This document shows positions 16,303 to 25,060 of a DNA stretch of 64,000 nucleotides, piece by piece. Location: positions 62,001-126,000 of the forward strand of contig CAWGJU010000008.1 of the NCBI GenBank assembly GCA_963822985.1, in the 5' to 3' direction. Every line of letters begins with the position of its first letter. Positions within the stretch are counted from its first letter, which is position 1. The stretch comes from Thermohalobaculum sp963822985 (lineage in GTDB: Bacteria > Pseudomonadota > Alphaproteobacteria > Rhodobacterales > Rhodobacteraceae). Under the pieces are notes generated by a model, which did not search any database, was not told where the DNA came from, and worked only from the letters and a program-made list of their open reading frames with translations. The translations under genes and the position numbers were made by a program.

Positions 16303-16410
16303 CCCCGTGGTGCTGCCGCGTGGTGCTGCCCCGTGGTGCTGCCCCGTGGTGCTGCCCCTGGTGCTGCCCCGTGCTGCCCCGTGGTGCTGCCCCGTGGTGC
16401 TGCCCCGTGG
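16303..16410. repeat. 13-bp minisatellite, about 8.6 copies
   Basis: The unit CCCCGTGGTGCTG repeats head to tail; one copy has a substitution, one is 12 bp and one is 10 bp long, and the last is partial. It lies between the PfkB gene (minus, start 16274) and a small membrane protein gene (plus, start 16508). Such arrays change copy number by slippage and could alter the spacing of promoter parts on either side. Confidence 0.9.
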
Positions 16411-16507
16411 CGCGCCCTTTCGGGAACGGGCCGGCGACGCTGACCGTTCCCTCCCTGACATCGGGGGCGGGTGCCCTAACTCAGATGCAAACGCAAGGGG
16501 TGAGACA

Positions 16508-16666
16508 TTGAAACGTTACGATCCGCAGGATCCGCGCGCCAACGAGCCAGGCGACCATCCGGTGAACGCCGAACGCAAGGGCAATTGGCGCGTCGCGGCC
16601 GTTAGCACGGGCTTGGCCTTCGTCGTCGTGATCATCATCGGCTTCGCCTTCGGCTGGATCTATTGA
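16508..16666 (+). CDS. Single-span small membrane protein, 52 aa
   Basis: The frame starts with TTG at 16508 after a GGGGTGAG stretch; no ATG or GTG occurs between it and the upstream repeat that would fit better. The N-terminal half is polar and charged (K-R-Y-D-P-Q-D-P-R-A-N-E-P-G-D-H) with R-K-G-N-W just before a single membrane helix rich in Val and Ile, ending F-G-W-I-Y. This layout is common for small inner-membrane proteins of Rhodobacterales. Function is unknown. It is followed 10 bp later by the SpoIIAA-like gene, so the two are probably one transcript. Confidence 0.66.
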   Translation: MKRYDPQDPRANEPGDHPVNAERKGNWRVAAVSTGLAFVVVIIIGFAFGWIY

Positions 16667-16676
16667 TGAAACCGCC

Positions 16677-17075
16677 ATGCTCGTGACGCCCACGGTCGTG
16701 GAGGTCGCCACCGACAACCCCGCCGTGCACGCCTTCGAGATCAGGGGCGGCACGCGGCCCGAGGACATCAGCGCCATGGCGCGTCACATGGAGGCGGTCT
16801 TCGACGAAGCCGAGACGGCGGGCGGCGGCGTCTCGATGCTGCTGCGCATGCGCGATTACGACATGGGCGACGCCTATCGGTCGGCAAGTTTCGAGACGCT
16901 GAAGGCGCAGATGCGCTCGCCCTGGCACGTCGAGAAATACGCCGTCATCGGCGCGCCTCCGGCGGCGCGGGCGATGATCGAGACCATGGCGCCGCTGATG
17001 CCGGTCGACGCCCGCACCTTCGAGCCCGAGCAGGAGGCCGAAGCCTGGGCCTTCGTCGGCGCCCGGCCCCGCTGA
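16677..17075 (+). CDS. SpoIIAA-like (STAS-related) protein
   Basis: The 132-aa product fits the SpoIIAA-like family of small STAS-fold proteins. It has an N-terminal beta region ending with F-E-I-R-G, a helix around M-A-R-H-M-E, G-V-S-M-L-L-R-M-R-D-Y and the C-terminal strand-helix R-S-P-W-H-V-E-K-Y-A-V-I-G, with a terminal W-A-F. The role is unknown; members are thought to bind small lipids or partner proteins, which is not demonstrable here. ATG 16677 is 10 bp after the previous stop codon. Confidence 0.75.
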   Translation: MLVTPTVVEVATDNPAVHAFEIRGGTRPEDISAMARHMEAVFDEAETAGGGVSMLLRMRDYDMGDAYRSASFETLKAQMRSPWHVEKYAVIGAPPAARAMIETMAPLMPVDARTFEPEQEAEAWAFVGARPR

Positions 17076-17102
17076 GGCCAGCGTCCAGCCTGTCTCTCCC
17101 AA

Positions 17103-17159
17103 GGCTCGACCGGGGTGTCTTCGGGAATGCCAGGAGATCGCCGGGTCGAGCCGGGCAAT
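17103..17159. repeat. Intergenic palindromic repeat, possible bidirectional terminator
   Basis: GGCTCGACC (17103-17111) pairs perfectly with GGTCGAGCC (17144-17152), and a smaller imperfect hairpin occupies 17137-17159 (ATCGCCGGG, TCGAG, CCGGGCAAT). It lies between the convergent SpoIIAA-like and yghU genes. It belongs to the same repeat family as the element inside the glutamine synthetase family gene. Confidence 0.65.
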
Positions 17160-17190
17160 GATAATGCGGCTGTGATCGCTGCCGAAAAAG

Positions 17191-18081
17191 TCAGCCAGCC
17201 GCCTCGATCTTATCCTGCGTGCGGGTCTCGAAGTCGCTGGCCGCGTGGCGCTCGCGCAGCTGCTGCTCCAGCGGACCGTTGATGCGGTTGACCATGCGGC
17301 CGCGCTTCACCGCAGGACGGGCGCCGACCTCCTCGGTCCAGCGCACGACGTTCCCGTAGCTCTGGGCATCGAGGAACTCGGCGGCATTGAAGCCCTCGCC
17401 GCTATAGAGCGCGCCGGTCGTCAGCACGCCGTACCAGGGCCAGATCGCCATGTCGGCGATGGTGTACTCGTCGCCGCAGACGAAGCGCCGGTCCGCCAGA
17501 TTGCGGTCGAGCACGTCCAGCTGGCGCTTCACCTCCATGGTGTAGCGGTCGATCGGGTACTCCATCTTCTCGGGCGCATAGGCATAGAAATGGCCGAAGC
17601 CGCCGCCGAGATAGGGCGCCGAGCCCATCTGCCAGAACAGCCAAGAGAGGCACTCGGCGCGCTCCGACGTGTCCTGCGGCACGAAGGCGCCGAACTTCTC
17701 GGCCAGATAGAGCAGGATCGCGCCCGACTCGAAGACGCGCGTCGGCTTGGCCAGGCTGTTGTCGACCAGCGCCGGGATCTTGGAATTCGGGTTGATGTCG
17801 ACAAAGCCGCTGCCGAACTGGTCGCCCTCGCGAATGTTGATCACCCAGGCATCGTACTCCGCGCCACAGTGCCCTGCTGCCAACAGCTCCTCCAGCAGCA
17901 CCGTCACCTTCACGCCGTTCGGCGTCGCCAGCGAATAGAGCTGCAGCGGATGCTGGCCGACCGGCAGCTCCTTCTCGTGCTGGGCGCCGGCAGTCGGGCG
18001 GTTGATGTTGGCGAACTGGCCGCCGCTCGGCGCGTCCGGGGTCCAGACCTTCGGCGGCTGGTAGGGGGTGGCGTCGTTCAT
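17191..18081 (-). CDS. yghU: Glutathione-disulfide-bond oxidoreductase YghU (GST family)
   Basis: The 296-aa protein matches YghU: an N-terminal extension (Y-Q-P-P-K-V-W-T-P-D), L-Y-S-L-A-T-P-N-G-V-K-V at the thioredoxin-fold start, N-P-N-S-K-I-P-A-L, E-S-G-A-I-L-L-Y-L-A and the C-terminal helical domain with Y-T-I-A-D-M-A-I-W-P-W-Y. YghU-type enzymes bind two glutathiones and reduce disulfides, using Asn/Thr near the glutathione rather than Ser or Tyr. It is cytosolic and monocistronic. Confidence 0.92.
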   Translation of the reverse strand: MNDATPYQPPKVWTPDAPSGGQFANINRPTAGAQHEKELPVGQHPLQLYSLATPNGVKVTVLLEELLAAGHCGAEYDAWVINIREGDQFGSGFVDINPNSKIPALVDNSLAKPTRVFESGAILLYLAEKFGAFVPQDTSERAECLSWLFWQMGSAPYLGGGFGHFYAYAPEKMEYPIDRYTMEVKRQLDVLDRNLADRRFVCGDEYTIADMAIWPWYGVLTTGALYSGEGFNAAEFLDAQSYGNVVRWTEEVGARPAVKRGRMVNRINGPLEQQLRERHAASDFETRTQDKIEAAG

Positions 18082-18222
18082 GGCTGTTCTCCGCTTTTCC
18101 GTCGAGCGAACTACACTGCTGCCCCTCTAGCTGGGGAGAGATCCGCCATTGGCAATGGGAAATGCCGCGTCGTGCACGGCAGATCCGCAAAATCACGGGA
18201 GTGCTGTCGCGGGATGTTGAAC

Positions 18223-18250
18223 GGGGCGCCGACGGCAAAGCCGGCGCCCC
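18223..18250 (-). terminator. Probable terminator of phoX
   Basis: GGGGCGCCG (18223-18231) pairs with CGGCGCCCC (18242-18250) around a 10-base loop, 20 bp past the phoX stop codon. On the minus strand it is followed by GTTCAAC, a weak T-tract, so efficiency is uncertain. Confidence 0.6.
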
Positions 18251-18270
18251 GATCCCGGATCAGTGCGGCG

Positions 18271-20287
18271 TCAGGAGGCGATCTTGCCTCCACCCTCCTT
18301 GGTGATCACCACCACCGAAGGCCGGGGCGGCATGCCGTCCTGGAAGTCAGGCCAGCGGGTCGAGGGATCCTCGAAGGTCGAGTCGCGGCCGAACTCGGGC
18401 CATTCCTTGCCGCCGTCCCCCGGATGCTGCACAGCCAGGAACAGCGCCTCGTCGTCTTGCGTAAAGCTCGGCCCGCACATCTCGGCGCCGACCGGCACGC
18501 GGTAGAACAGCTTGGAGGTGGCGCGCATATCGCCCTGGGTCTCGACCGCGAAGAGACCGTCAGTGCGCCCCGAATAGTCATAGCTGTTGCCGTCCGTCGC
18601 GACCCACAGCCGCCCGTCGGCGTCGATGGCGCAGTTGTCCGGGCTGCCAAACCAGCCGTTCGCCGTGGTGGCCGACGAGAAGCTGGCGCCGACATCGGCG
18701 ACGCTGGGGTCGCCGCACTTCAGCAGGATGTCCCATGTCATCGTGTCGGCGGCGAAGTCGCCGTCGGTCGCCGTCATCTCGATGATGTGGCCGAAGGCAT
18801 TGGTCGCGCGCGGGTTGGCCGCGTTCTCGTCGCCCGGCTTGCGCTTGGTGTTGTTGGTCAGCATCGCATAAACTCGGCCAGTTTTGGGGTCGGCCTGCAC
18901 GTCCTCGGGCCGGTCCATCGGCGTCGCCTCGAGATAGTCGCCGGCCAGCCGCGTCTTGATCAATACCTCGCCCTGGTCGGCAAAGCCGTTCTCGGCCGTC
19001 AGCGGGCCTTGCCCATGCACCAGCGGCATCCAGATCAGCGTCCCGTCGGCGTCATAGCGCGCGACGGAAAGCGTGCCCTCGTCGAGGATGTCGGGGTCGG
19101 GGTTGGCCGCGTCGAAGACGGCGTCGGTGACGAAGCGATAGACATAGTCGAAGCGCTCGTCATCGCCCATGAAGACGACGATGCGGCCGTCCTTGTTGAC
19201 GACGGTCTCGGCGCCTTCGTGTTTGAACCGGCCGAGCGCCGTCCGCTTGACCGGCGCCGAGCTCGGATCGCGCGGGTTCACCTCGACCACCCAGCCGAAG
19301 CGGTTCGGCTCGTTCGGCTCCTTGGTGACGTCGAAGCGGTCATAGAACCGGCCCCAGGCGTACCACCCGGCCGGGACGCCATAGCGCGAGTAGAGCGCTT
19401 TCACGGTCTCGTCCGAGATCCCCTCCTGTTCCGAGGCCGACGAGGCGTCGGGCCCCATGAAATAGCCGTTGAAGTTCTCCTCGGCCATCAGCCAAGTGCC
19501 CCAGGGCGTCACCCCGCCGGCGCAGTTGTTGACCGTGCCGCTGACCTTGGTGCCGGTCTGGTCGGCGCCGGTCTTCAGCATCCGGTGCCCGGCGGCCGGG
19601 CCCGAGACGGTCATCTCGGTCATCGGCGTGATGCGGCGGTTGTACTTGCCATCGACCACGGTCTGCCACTCGCCGTCATCGCCCCGCCGGATTTCAATTA
19701 CCGTGCCGCCATGCGCGGCCATCTCGACATCGACCAGCTCCTTGGTCATGCCGGCGAAGTCGGCGTCGTCCTCGACGCCGAGGCCGGGGAACATCAGCTC
19801 CTCGTTCGTGTATTCGTGGTTGACGACCAGCAGCTTGCGGTTCGCGTCGCCCGGCGCGTCGGGGTGCGGGATGACGCCGATGAAGTCGTTGTTATAGCCG
19901 AACTGCTTCAACTGCGCGCCGGCCGTCTGGTTGGCCGGGTCGAAAGGGGGCGCGCCGGGCAGGACCGGGTCGCCCCAGCGGATCAGCACCTTCTCGCGAT
20001 AGCCGGGCGCGACCGCCGAGTTGGCGGTGACCTCGGCCTTGATTTCCTCGAAGTCGAAGGCGCTGGCACCCGTCGCGGCACGGGCGCCGCCCGAGCGAAG
20101 CGCGGCCGTGCCGAAGACCGCGGCGATGGCGGTGCAGCCGAGCGCGCCCCGCATAAGGTCGCGGCGGCTGAAGCGCGTCGCGATGACGTCGCCCATGGTC
20201 GGCGCGGTCGAGGGGCTGCGGCCGTGGTCCTCCGCGGCATCGGCCCGCTGCGACCGGGTGCTCGGAGTCTCGGTTCGTGAACTTCAT
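18271..20287 (-). CDS. phoX: PhoX-type alkaline phosphatase, frame broken near its start
   Basis: This is the DUF839/PhoX family: a Tat signal (F-S-R-R-D-L-M-R-G and an Ala-rich core), then V-L-I-R-W-G-D-P-V, N-H-E-Y-T-N-E-E, N-N-C-A-G-G-V-T-P-W-G-T-W and later W-V-A-T-D-G-N. PhoX is a Ca/Fe-dependent periplasmic phosphomonoesterase made under phosphate starvation. A strong start (AGGAGG, then ATG at 20287) exists, but it reads out of frame. The true frame is open through G-R-S-P-S-T-A-P-T-M-G-D-V-I, matching family N-termini, yet has no start codon upstream of the ATG at 20196. Dropping one base in the first codons restores about 671 aa. Use of ATG 20196 would keep the Tat motif. Confidence 0.87.
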
Positions 20288-20365
20288 CTGCTATACCTCC
20301 TGTCTGGCTCGTCGCCTCGGCGAGACTCCCTGCGCCCGCGACCTCCCAGAAACCTAGCCGACGAG

Positions 20366-20384
20366 TGCGAAGTTTCGTTGACAG
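20366..20384 (-). promoter_or_regulatory. Candidate PHO box upstream of phoX
   Basis: The minus strand reads CTGTCAACGAAACTTCGCA. The first half, CTGTCAA, is a good PHO half-site; the second, CTTCGCA, is weak. TAGGTT follows about 10 bases later as a possible -10. It sits about 80 bp before the phoX start codon, as expected for PhoB control. Confidence 0.35.
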
Positions 20385-20518
20385 CCGAACGGTAGAATCA
20401 AGCGCTGGTCGCCGCCCTTGCTCGCCCATCGCCAAGCGCCGCGCCTCCGCCGCGGCCCGGCGGCGGCACCACGCCTGGCCGACGCAGGTCACACGCTTGC
20501 GGTGGCCCGGTGCGCCGG

Positions 20519-21283
20519 TCACCCCGCCCGGCGCGGCCGCAGGATGTGCGGGTGCGCCCCGTCATAGAGCGCGCTGTCGCGGAACCCTTCCGCTGCCAGC
20601 GCCGGACCCAGCAGGATCAGCGCCGTGCGCGTGATCTTCTCGGCCCGCACCCGGTCGCGCACCGTCGCCAGCGTCGCCTGCACGAACTTCTGGTCCGGCC
20701 AGCCGACCCGGTAGGCGACGACGACCGGACAGTCCGCGCCATAGTGCGGGATCAGCTTCCGCTGTATCTCCAGCAGGTTGCGGATCGACAAGTGGATAGC
20801 CAGCGTCGCGCCCGACCGCCCCAGCACGTCGAGGTCCTCGCCCGCCGGCATGTCGGACGACTTCATGGCCGTACGCGTCAGGATCACCGTCTGGGCGATG
20901 CCGGGCACGGTCAGCTCGCACCCCAGCGCCGCCGCGGCCGCGGCGAAGGCCGGCACGCCCGGCGTGATATCGTAAGGAATATCGAGGGCGCGAAGCCGCC
21001 GGATCTGCTCGGCGATGGCGCCGTAGAGCGAGGGATCGCCGGAATGCACCCGCGCCACCTCCAGCTCCGCGCCGTGCGCCGCCGCCATCTCGGCCACGAT
21101 CTCGTCGAGCGTCATCGGCGCGGTGTCCAGCACGCGCGCCCCCTCCGGCGCCGCCGCGACCACTTCGCGCGGGACCAGGCTGCCGGCGAACAGGCAGACG
21201 GGGCAGCGGCTTATCAGCCTGAGCCCGCGCACGGTGATCAGCTCCGGATCGCCCGGCCCCGCGCCGATGAAGTGCACCGTCAC
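20519..21283 (-). CDS. cobM: Precorrin-4 C11-methyltransferase
   Basis: The 254-aa protein is a cobalamin-type tetrapyrrole methylase. The start is H-F-I-G-A-G-P-G-D-P-E-L, then V-H-S-G-D-P-S-L-Y-G, I-T-P-G-V-P-A-F-A-A-A-A-A and V-I-L-T-R, all typical of CobM. It adds the C11 methyl to precorrin-4 using SAM. The start is GTG 21283, overlapping the stop codon of the preceding gene by four bases. It is the last gene of the minus-strand cobalamin operon. Confidence 0.92.
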   Translation of the reverse strand: MTVHFIGAGPGDPELITVRGLRLISRCPVCLFAGSLVPREVVAAAPEGARVLDTAPMTLDEIVAEMAAAHGAELEVARVHSGDPSLYGAIAEQIRRLRALDIPYDITPGVPAFAAAAAALGCELTVPGIAQTVILTRTAMKSSDMPAGEDLDVLGRSGATLAIHLSIRNLLEIQRKLIPHYGADCPVVVAYRVGWPDQKFVQATLATVRDRVRAEKITRTALILLGPALAAEGFRDSALYDGAHPHILRPRRAG

Positions 21284-23067
21284 GCCACACCCCGCTTTGC
21301 CGCGTAGCCGCGCGGCGTGAAGACCCGCGCCTCGCCCGAATGGGTCAGCGCCCGCGAACGGCTGGAGCCGACGATCACAACGGTCAGCATGTCCACCTCG
21401 CCTGTCGTCACCTCGTCCAGCCGCCGGACGCTGACCCGCTCGCCGGGCCGGCCCAGATTGGCCGCCAGGACGACCGGCGTCTGCGGCGGCCGGTGCCGGC
21501 CGAAGATCTGGAGCGCCCGGGGAAACAGCTCGCGCCGCCGCGCCGAGACGGGGTTGTAGAGCGCTGTGACGAAGTCGCCTTCGGCTGCCGCGCGCAGCCG
21601 CGCCAGGATGTCCTCGCGCGGCGTCAGCAGGTCCGAGAGCGACACGGCGCAGAAATCGTGCCCGAGCGGCGCGCCGATCCGTGCGGCCGCCGCCTGCAAG
21701 GCCGAGATGCCCGGCGCGGTGACGATCTCGACCCGCCGGGCTGCGGGCGAGACCGCGTCCTCGGCGACCAGCTCCCAGACCAGCGCCGCCATGGCGTAAA
21801 TGCCCGCATCGCCAGAGGAAACCAGCGCCACGGCCGCCCCCTCGCCGGCGCGCTCCAGCGCGTAGCGGCAGCGCTCCTCCTCGGCGCCGAGCGGGAAGTC
21901 GGCGCGCGCCTTGCCCGCGCCGAGCGGCCCGAGCAGGTCAAGATAGAGCCCATAGCCGACAAGCTCGTCGGCCCCCGCGATCAGCCGTGTCGCCTCGGGC
22001 GTGCGCCACTCGGCCGCGCCCGGGCCGATGCCGACGATGGCCACTTGTCCGCGTGCCCGGCCGGGGAGCTCGACGACCGGCGCCGGGGCCCGCGCGACGG
22101 CGCAGGTCGCCATGGCGGTCTTGCGCTTGGGTGCGACGAGGCAGCCATCCGGCCCCGCGGCCGCCAGCGCCGCCGCCTCGGCGACGCCGTGGCAGCCGAC
22201 CTCGGCGAAGACCACCTCCGACGGGCTCGCCAGCCGTGGCGTCTCGGCCTCGAGGCGCGCCGCGTCGAAGAAGCGGGCCGACACGCCCAGCTCGCTGGCC
22301 AGCGCCGTCACCGCCGCTTCGTCGGCTTTGAGGTCGAGCGAGAAGACGCCCACGAGCGACGCGCGCGCGAGTCCGGCTTCGGCCAATGTGCTGGCCACCA
22401 GCCCGGACAGCTCCTCCGCCGGGCAGCCCCGGGCGCAGCCGACGCCGAGCGCATGGCGCTGCGGGTGCCAGGTCAGCGCCGGGCCGCTCGCTTCCGGCTC
22501 CAGCACGATGGCCTCGCCCAAAGCTGGCCCAGCCGCGACGTTCGGCAGGGCGGCGAGCGGAGCGAGCCAGTCGGCTTCGCCCGAAAGCCGATAGCGCTCG
22601 CCCGCCAGCAGCCCCGCCATGACGGGCTTCGCCGCCTCCGGCTCGGCCAGTCGCCAGCCGGGCGGCGGCTCGTCGAGCGCCAGCCCAAGCGCCAGGTCGC
22701 CCGCCGTCGTCACCGCGGCGCGGATGCCCAGAGCGTCGGCGACCCGGCGCGCCAGCGCGTTCGCGCCGCGATGGCCGCCCAGCAACGGCACGACGGCCGA
22801 GCCGTCCTCGGCGACCGCGATGACGGGCGGCTCGGCGCGCTTGTCGACCAGGAGCGGCGCCACGGCGCGGATCAGGATGCCCGCGGCGCAGATGCCGATG
22901 ATGGGCACGCCCGCCAGGAACAGCTCGCGAACGTGCCCGAGCGTGTCGTCGAACGCCGCAGTTGCGCCGGTCCTGCCGGCCCGGCCATGCACCGTGCCGC
23001 CGACCGTGCCGGCGATGCGTACCGCGAGCGCCTCGCCGCCCGGCGTCAGGCAGAGGATCGCAACCAC
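21280..23067 (-). CDS. cobJ: CbiG (CobE)-CobJ fusion: ring-contraction protein
   Basis: Two parts are joined in 595 aa. Residues 1-330 are CbiG-like, with G-H-R-G-A-N-A-L-A-R and the C-terminal CobE-like domain (V-G-C-A-R-G-C-P-A-E-E-L). Residues 340-595 are the precorrin-3B C17-methyltransferase CobJ: V-A-I-V-G-I-G-P-G, V-S-S-G-D-A-G-I-Y-A-M-A, T-A-P-G-I-S-A-L-Q-A-A-A and a Y-N-P-x-S motif. CobJ makes the C17 methylation that accompanies ring contraction. The fusion is common in proteobacteria. GTG 23067 overlaps cobI by 22 bp. Confidence 0.9.
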   Translation of the reverse strand: MVAILCLTPGGEALAVRIAGTVGGTVHGRAGRTGATAAFDDTLGHVRELFLAGVPIIGICAAGILIRAVAPLLVDKRAEPPVIAVAEDGSAVVPLLGGHRGANALARRVADALGIRAAVTTAGDLALGLALDEPPPGWRLAEPEAAKPVMAGLLAGERYRLSGEADWLAPLAALPNVAAGPALGEAIVLEPEASGPALTWHPQRHALGVGCARGCPAEELSGLVASTLAEAGLARASLVGVFSLDLKADEAAVTALASELGVSARFFDAARLEAETPRLASPSEVVFAEVGCHGVAEAAALAAAGPDGCLVAPKRKTAMATCAVARAPAPVVELPGRARGQVAIVGIGPGAAEWRTPEATRLIAGADELVGYGLYLDLLGPLGAGKARADFPLGAEEERCRYALERAGEGAAVALVSSGDAGIYAMAALVWELVAEDAVSPAARRVEIVTAPGISALQAAAARIGAPLGHDFCAVSLSDLLTPREDILARLRAAAEGDFVTALYNPVSARRRELFPRALQIFGRHRPPQTPVVLAANLGRPGERVSVRRLDEVTTGEVDMLTVVIVGSSRSRALTHSGEARVFTPRGYAAKRGVA

Positions 23068-23759
23068 GGGTCCTCCGTCCGCATGACCAGGAGCATCGAG
23101 AAATAGGGCGCCGTCTTCGGCGCATCGACCAGCGGGCAGGCGCTTGCCTGCGGCAGCGAGGCCCGCTCGACATAGGCCGCGCGGTCAGTCAGGCCGAGCA
23201 TGCCGATCAGCGCCCGCAGCCGCGGCAGGTGCCGGCCGACCTTGAGGATGGCGACGGAATCCGCCATCTCGATCCGCGGCGCCAGCTCGGCGTCGGGCAG
23301 CGGTCCCGGCAGGACACTGAGCACGCCGTTGCGCGCGACGAGCGGCCGGCGCATCGCCGCCGCGCAGGCGGCGAGCGACGAGACGCCGGGCACCACCTCG
23401 ACCGGGTACCGCCCGGCCAGCCGGGCGAAGAGATACATGAACGAGCCGTAGAAGAACGGATCGCCTTCGCAGAGCACGACGACGTCGGTGCCGGCGGTCA
23501 AATGCCCGGCGATGGTGCGTGCCGCCCCGGCGTAGACGTCCTGCGCGGCGAAGCGCTCCTCGCGCATCGGCACGACCATCGGAATCTCGACCGCGTGAGG
23601 CGAAATGGCAGCCGCCGCGATCGCGCGCGCGAAGCTCTCGCCGGTATCGGGCGCCGGATAGGCGACGACGCGCGCCGCGCGTATCAGCCGGTCGGCCTTG
23701 AGCGTCATCAGCTCGGAGTCGCCCGGGCCGACGCCGACGCCCCAGAGGGTGCCGCTCAC
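23046..23759 (-). CDS. cobI: Precorrin-2 C20-methyltransferase
   Basis: A 237-aa SAM-dependent methylase with G-V-G-V-G-P-G-D-S-E-L-M-T-L-K-A, the E-G-D-P-F-F-Y-G-S-F motif, P-G-V-S-S-L-A-A-C and I-L-K-V-G-R-H, as in CobI/CbiL. It converts precorrin-2 to precorrin-3A. GTG 23759 is the start because it overlaps the cobL stop codon as GTGA and begins the conserved S-G-T-L-W-G-V-G; no ATG is in a fitting place. Confidence 0.92.
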   Translation of the reverse strand: MSGTLWGVGVGPGDSELMTLKADRLIRAARVVAYPAPDTGESFARAIAAAAISPHAVEIPMVVPMREERFAAQDVYAGAARTIAGHLTAGTDVVVLCEGDPFFYGSFMYLFARLAGRYPVEVVPGVSSLAACAAAMRRPLVARNGVLSVLPGPLPDAELAPRIEMADSVAILKVGRHLPRLRALIGMLGLTDRAAYVERASLPQASACPLVDAPKTAPYFSMLLVMRTEDPWLRSSA

Positions 23760-24967
23760 TTGACCAGCGCCCATTGCGTGACGGGCATCAGCGGCCGCCA
23801 GCCGGTGAATCCGCCGACCGGCTCGGCGCGGCTGACCGCGAGCCGGGTGAGATGACCGCCCTGCCGGGCGTGTAGGTCGAGCAAGACCGCCTCGGATTCG
23901 AGTGTCACGGCGTTGGCGACCAGCCGTCCGCCGGTGCGGAGCGCCGCCCAGCAGGTCTCGAAGGTCTCGGCCGAGAGCCCGCCGCCGACGAATACGGCAT
24001 GTGGCGGAGGTAGGCCCGACAGCGCGCCCGGCACCTCGCCCTCGACCAATTCGAGCCGCGGCGCGCCCAGCGCCATGGCGTTGCGGCGCGCGACCTTCAG
24101 GCGTCCCGGGTTGCGGTCGACGCCGACCGCCTCGGCGTCGCGGGCGGCGCGGCACCACTCGATCGCCACCGAGCCGCAGCCGGTGCCGACATCCCAGAGC
24201 GTCTCGAGGCGCGCTGGCATCAGTCGCGCCAGCGTCGCCGCGCGGACCTCCTGCTTGGTCAACTTGCCATCATGCTCGAAAGCGTCGTCGGGCAGGCCCC
24301 AGCGCGGCAGCAGCCGGGCCCGGGCGTCGCCAGCGCACTCGACGGCCAGGAGGTGAAAAGCGGGCAGCCGCTCGACCGGGTCGCACGCCGCCCACTCGGC
24401 GGCCGTGCCCTCGTGGCGGGTCTCGCCCGGGCCGCCGAGGCTGCCCAGCACCGTCAGGCGCGACCGGCCATAGCCACGCTCCGCCAGCAGGCGCGCGACC
24501 TGGCCCGGGGTATCGGCGCCGGCCGTCAGCACCAGCAGCCGCGCGCCCGGCCAGAAGAACGGGATCAGCCGCTCGGGCGGGCGGCCATGCGCCGAGATCG
24601 TCTCGACATCCGCCAGCGACCAGCCGAGCCGGCAGGCGGCCCATTGGAAGGCTGACAGCTGCGGATGGTACTCGATCTCGTCGGGCGGGATCGCCCGGCC
24701 GATGCGCGCGCCGACCGAGTACCAGAGCGGATCGCCTGTCGCGAGGACCACAAGGCGCCGGCCGCGCAGCGCGCGCAGCTCGTCGGTCAGCGCGTCGAAA
24801 GGGTGCGGCCAGGCCCGGCGCTCGGCCTGGACGGCCTCCGACAGCCGGTGGTGCCGGTCGCCGCCGATGATGATTTCGGCCGTCTCGACGGCGTGGCGGG
24901 CGGCGGGCGAGAGGCCGGCCATGCCGTCCTCGCCGATGCCGATGATGGTCAGCCAGCGCTCGGCCAT
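23756..24967 (-). CDS. cobL: Precorrin-6B C5,15-methyltransferase (decarboxylating)
   Basis: The two-domain CobL layout is intact in about 403 aa. The N-terminal CbiE-like methylase has I-I-G-I-G-E-D-G-M, T-G-D-P-L-W-Y-S-V-G and S-A-F-Q-W-A-A. The C-terminal CbiT-like Rossmann domain has L-W-D-V-G-T-G-C-G-S-V-A-I-E-W and F-V-G-G-G-L-S. It methylates C5 and C15 and removes the acetate carboxyl. ATG 24967 follows GGAGG at good spacing; an in-frame ATG 45 bases upstream is less likely. Confidence 0.93.
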   Translation of the reverse strand: MAERWLTIIGIGEDGMAGLSPAARHAVETAEIIIGGDRHHRLSEAVQAERRAWPHPFDALTDELRALRGRRLVVLATGDPLWYSVGARIGRAIPPDEIEYHPQLSAFQWAACRLGWSLADVETISAHGRPPERLIPFFWPGARLLVLTAGADTPGQVARLLAERGYGRSRLTVLGSLGGPGETRHEGTAAEWAACDPVERLPAFHLLAVECAGDARARLLPRWGLPDDAFEHDGKLTKQEVRAATLARLMPARLETLWDVGTGCGSVAIEWCRAARDAEAVGVDRNPGRLKVARRNAMALGAPRLELVEGEVPGALSGLPPPHAVFVGGGLSAETFETCWAALRTGGRLVANAVTLESEAVLLDLHARQGGHLTRLAVSRAEPVGGFTGWRPLMPVTQWALVK

Positions 24968-25001
24968 GCAACCTCCGTGCGCCTGGCGGCCCCCTCCCTG
25001 G

Positions 25002-25024
25002 CCCTCCCCCACGAGGGGGGAGGG
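25002..25024. repeat. Perfect 9-bp intercistronic hairpin
   Basis: CCCTCCCCC (25002-25010) and GGGGGAGGG (25016-25024) form a perfect stem with the loop ACGAG. It lies in the 93-bp gap between the cobH fusion and cobL, in an otherwise overlapping operon. With no T-run it is more likely a processing or stability element, or a dispersed repeat, than a terminator. Confidence 0.65.
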
Positions 25025-25060
25025 GACCGGTCGCGCCCGGCCGTGGGGTTGCGCGCCACC

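Noticed and set aside
16303..16410. CRISPR array
   Set aside because: The repeats are 13 bp and directly adjacent, with no unique spacers; this is a minisatellite.
17245..20280. A 1011-codon open frame on the plus strand
   Set aside because: It is the antisense shadow of yghU and phoX on the minus strand; composition is low-complexity and there is no ribosome binding site.
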